Assembly (NCBI GenBank): GCA_965227445.1
Contig: OZ245751.1
Coordinates: 496,001-560,000 of the forward strand
Length of the DNA: 64,000 nucleotides
Source of the DNA: DT-110 sp030148525
GTDB taxonomy: Bacteria > Bacteroidota > Bacteroidia > Chitinophagales > Saprospiraceae
Reading direction: 5' to 3'
In this document: positions 63,069 to 64,000 of the stretch, piece by piece
Layout: the number at the start of each line of letters is the position of its first letter
Position numbering within the stretch: position 1 is the stretch's first letter
Notes under the pieces: generated by a model
The model's database searches: none
What the model saw: only the letters and a program-made list of their open reading frames with translations
Told to the model about the DNA's origin: nothing
Position numbers and translations under genes: made by a program

Positions 63069-63101
63069 CTAGGGTCGATGGCGTAGTATATGGATAGCTT
63101 G

Positions 63102-63109
63102 TATATTTG
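63102..63109 (+). promoter_or_regulatory. -7 promoter element (TATATTTG) of asd
   Basis: Exact TAnnTTTG match followed by CACCCC, a start context often seen in this phylum. Transcription from about 63113 would give a leader of roughly 139 bases to ATG 63252. No -33 TTTG is visible. Confidence 0.5.
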
Positions 63110-63112
63110 CAC

Positions 63113-63251
63113 CCCGTCGATGCAAAGTGGAAAGCCAGCAAGTGCCGGGCAACCGATGGGATCATTACCGGCCATAAATTGTTGGTTCGGTACTGGCGAA
63201 CCCCCTGCCCTGGTTCAAATATAGGGGATTATATGCTAAAATTAATCGCTC
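63113..63251 (+). other. structured leader of asd
   Basis: Contains the stems GCCGG/CCGGC (about 63142 and 63171), GGTTCG/CGAACC (about 63184-63203) and CCCC/GGGG (about 63204-63230). It matches no riboswitch I know. A GGTTCAAAT run resembles a T-loop but no tRNA can be drawn around it. Confidence 0.35.
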
Positions 63252-64000
63252 ATGAAGTTAGCAGTTGTAGGAGTCACCGGCCTGGTAGGTCAGGTGATGT
63301 GTAAAGTTTTAGAGGAACGCGATCTTCCTATTTCAGAATTCATTCCCGTGGCCTCGGCCCGGTCGGTTGGTAAAGAGATTATCTTTCGGGGACAATCGTA
63401 TAGCGTTCAGTCCATGGAGGCAGCTATTGCTAAGCAGCCCGATGTGGCCTTGTTTTCAGCCGGTGGTAGTACCTCTTTGGAATACGCTCCTCAGTTTGCG
63501 GCGGTGGGAACCATTGTTATCGATAATTCCTCCGCCTGGCGAATGGACACCGACAAGAAGCTGGTAGTTCCGGAAGTTAATGCGCATACGCTTACGAGGG
63601 AAGATAAGATTATTGCCAACCCCAACTGTTCGACCATTCAAATGGTTATGGCCCTGGCGCCCCTACACCGGTCCTACGGCATTCGTCGGGTTGTTGTAAG
63701 CACTTACCAATCCTTTACCGGTACGGGAGTAAAAGCGGTCAAGCAGTACAACCTGGAATCGAAGGGCTATGCTCCGGAACAGTCGGAGCGGGCTTACCCG
63801 TATCCTATTTTCGAAAACTGCCTGCCCCACTGCGATGTCTTCCTCGACAACGACTACACGAAAGAGGAGATGAAGCTGGTACACGAGACCCGCAAGATCC
63901 TGGATTCACCCAATATCGGGGTGACGGCAACTGCCGTTCGCGTTCCGGTTGATGGTGGCCACTCCGAAGCGGTCAATGTCGAATTCAGCAAGCCGTTTGA
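63252..64000 (+). CDS. asd: aspartate-semialdehyde dehydrogenase, N-terminal part
   Basis: About 249 codons of a gene that runs off the right edge. NADP-binding MKLAVVGVTGLVGQVM, then FSAGGSTSLEYAPQFAAVG, IDNSSAWRMD, the catalytic NPNCSTIQM (Cys126) and TYQSFTGTGVKAV. It reduces aspartyl phosphate to the semialdehyde, the branch point to lysine/diaminopimelate, threonine and methionine. Family length is about 330 residues, so roughly 80 residues are missing. The start ATG 63252 aligns with known N-termini. Confidence 0.95.
   Translation, partial: MKLAVVGVTGLVGQVMCKVLEERDLPISEFIPVASARSVGKEIIFRGQSYSVQSMEAAIAKQPDVALFSAGGSTSLEYAPQFAAVGTIVIDNSSAWRMDTDKKLVVPEVNAHTLTREDKIIANPNCSTIQMVMALAPLHRSYGIRRVVVSTYQSFTGTGVKAVKQYNLESKGYAPEQSERAYPYPIFENCLPHCDVFLDNDYTKEEMKLVHETRKILDSPNIGVTATAVRVPVDGGHSEAVNVEFSKPF

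Noticed and set aside
63170..63235. tRNA-like T-loop (GGTTCAAAT) upstream of asd
   Set aside because: No acceptor, D or anticodon stem can be drawn around it.

Overview
The window looks like an ordinary chromosomal stretch from a free-living member of the Bacteroidota, most likely a Saprospiria/Lewinella-type organism. The signs are two secreted proteins with C-terminal domains of the type IX secretion system (T9SS) kind, a T9SS plug-type protein (DUF5103), families typical of the phylum (DUF5777, DUF4105, DUF2279-like, CHRD repeats, VPS10/BNR 'glycosyl hydrolase' proteins), promoter elements of the Bacteroidetes TAnnTTTG type, few clear Shine-Dalgarno sites, and intergenic heptamer and REP-like repeats. 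The genus is an inference. I see 53 protein genes (the first and last cut by the window edges), no rRNA, tRNA, CRISPR array, phage or transposase gene.

Layout. 1-4842: the end of an SLC13 transporter, an M20 amidohydrolase, a sigma-54 type response regulator that ends without a DNA-binding domain, a LOG-family protein with a stem-loop leader, and an acyl-carrier-like protein whose attachment serine is proline. 4920-9563: anti-sigma factor and ECF sigma factor, divergent from a 1010-residue secreted CHRD-repeat protein. 9667-17366: an unknown protein, dnaE, a large membrane/coiled-coil protein and two thioredoxin-fold secreted proteins. 17584-24632 (minus): a 48-residue membrane protein with a structured 3' region, a large BNR-repeat protein, and a HAD/DUF4105/UMF1-transporter run. 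24788-36983: a RimK-like ligase overlapping an AspA-like hydrolase, PepSY, DUF2279-like, DUF2157, a MutS-like ATPase followed by a 49-bp REP array, a PHP phosphoesterase, a beta-lactamase-fold hydrolase, DUF4197, a P1 peptidase and a MobA-like transferase.

37195-43979 is a complete TetR-controlled RND efflux operon (regulator, TolC, adaptor, pump) with a palindromic operator over its promoter. 44262-47914 holds pdxH, a bacilliredoxin and a three-gene c-type cytochrome/DUF5777 operon. 48493-55909 runs mostly on the minus strand: guaB, a 3-methyladenine DNA glycosylase, the T9SS plug protein, a second TolC/adaptor pair without a pump, and a DUF2064 transferase. 56029-64000 holds tadA, a small lipoprotein, pcm, a 163-bp inverted-repeat element, a phosphohexomutase, an ElaA-like acetyltransferase, diacylglycerol kinase, a large lamin-tail secreted protein and the start of asd.

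The least explained items are the serine-less carrier protein, the HTH-less sigma-54 regulator, the orphan minus-strand terminator with promoter near 26.7 kb (possible small RNA), the tiny membrane protein with structured 3' region near 17.5 kb, and the heptamer/octamer repeats that cap the 3' ends of genes. I do not see a multi-gene cluster that I could defend as a new defence or biosynthetic system.
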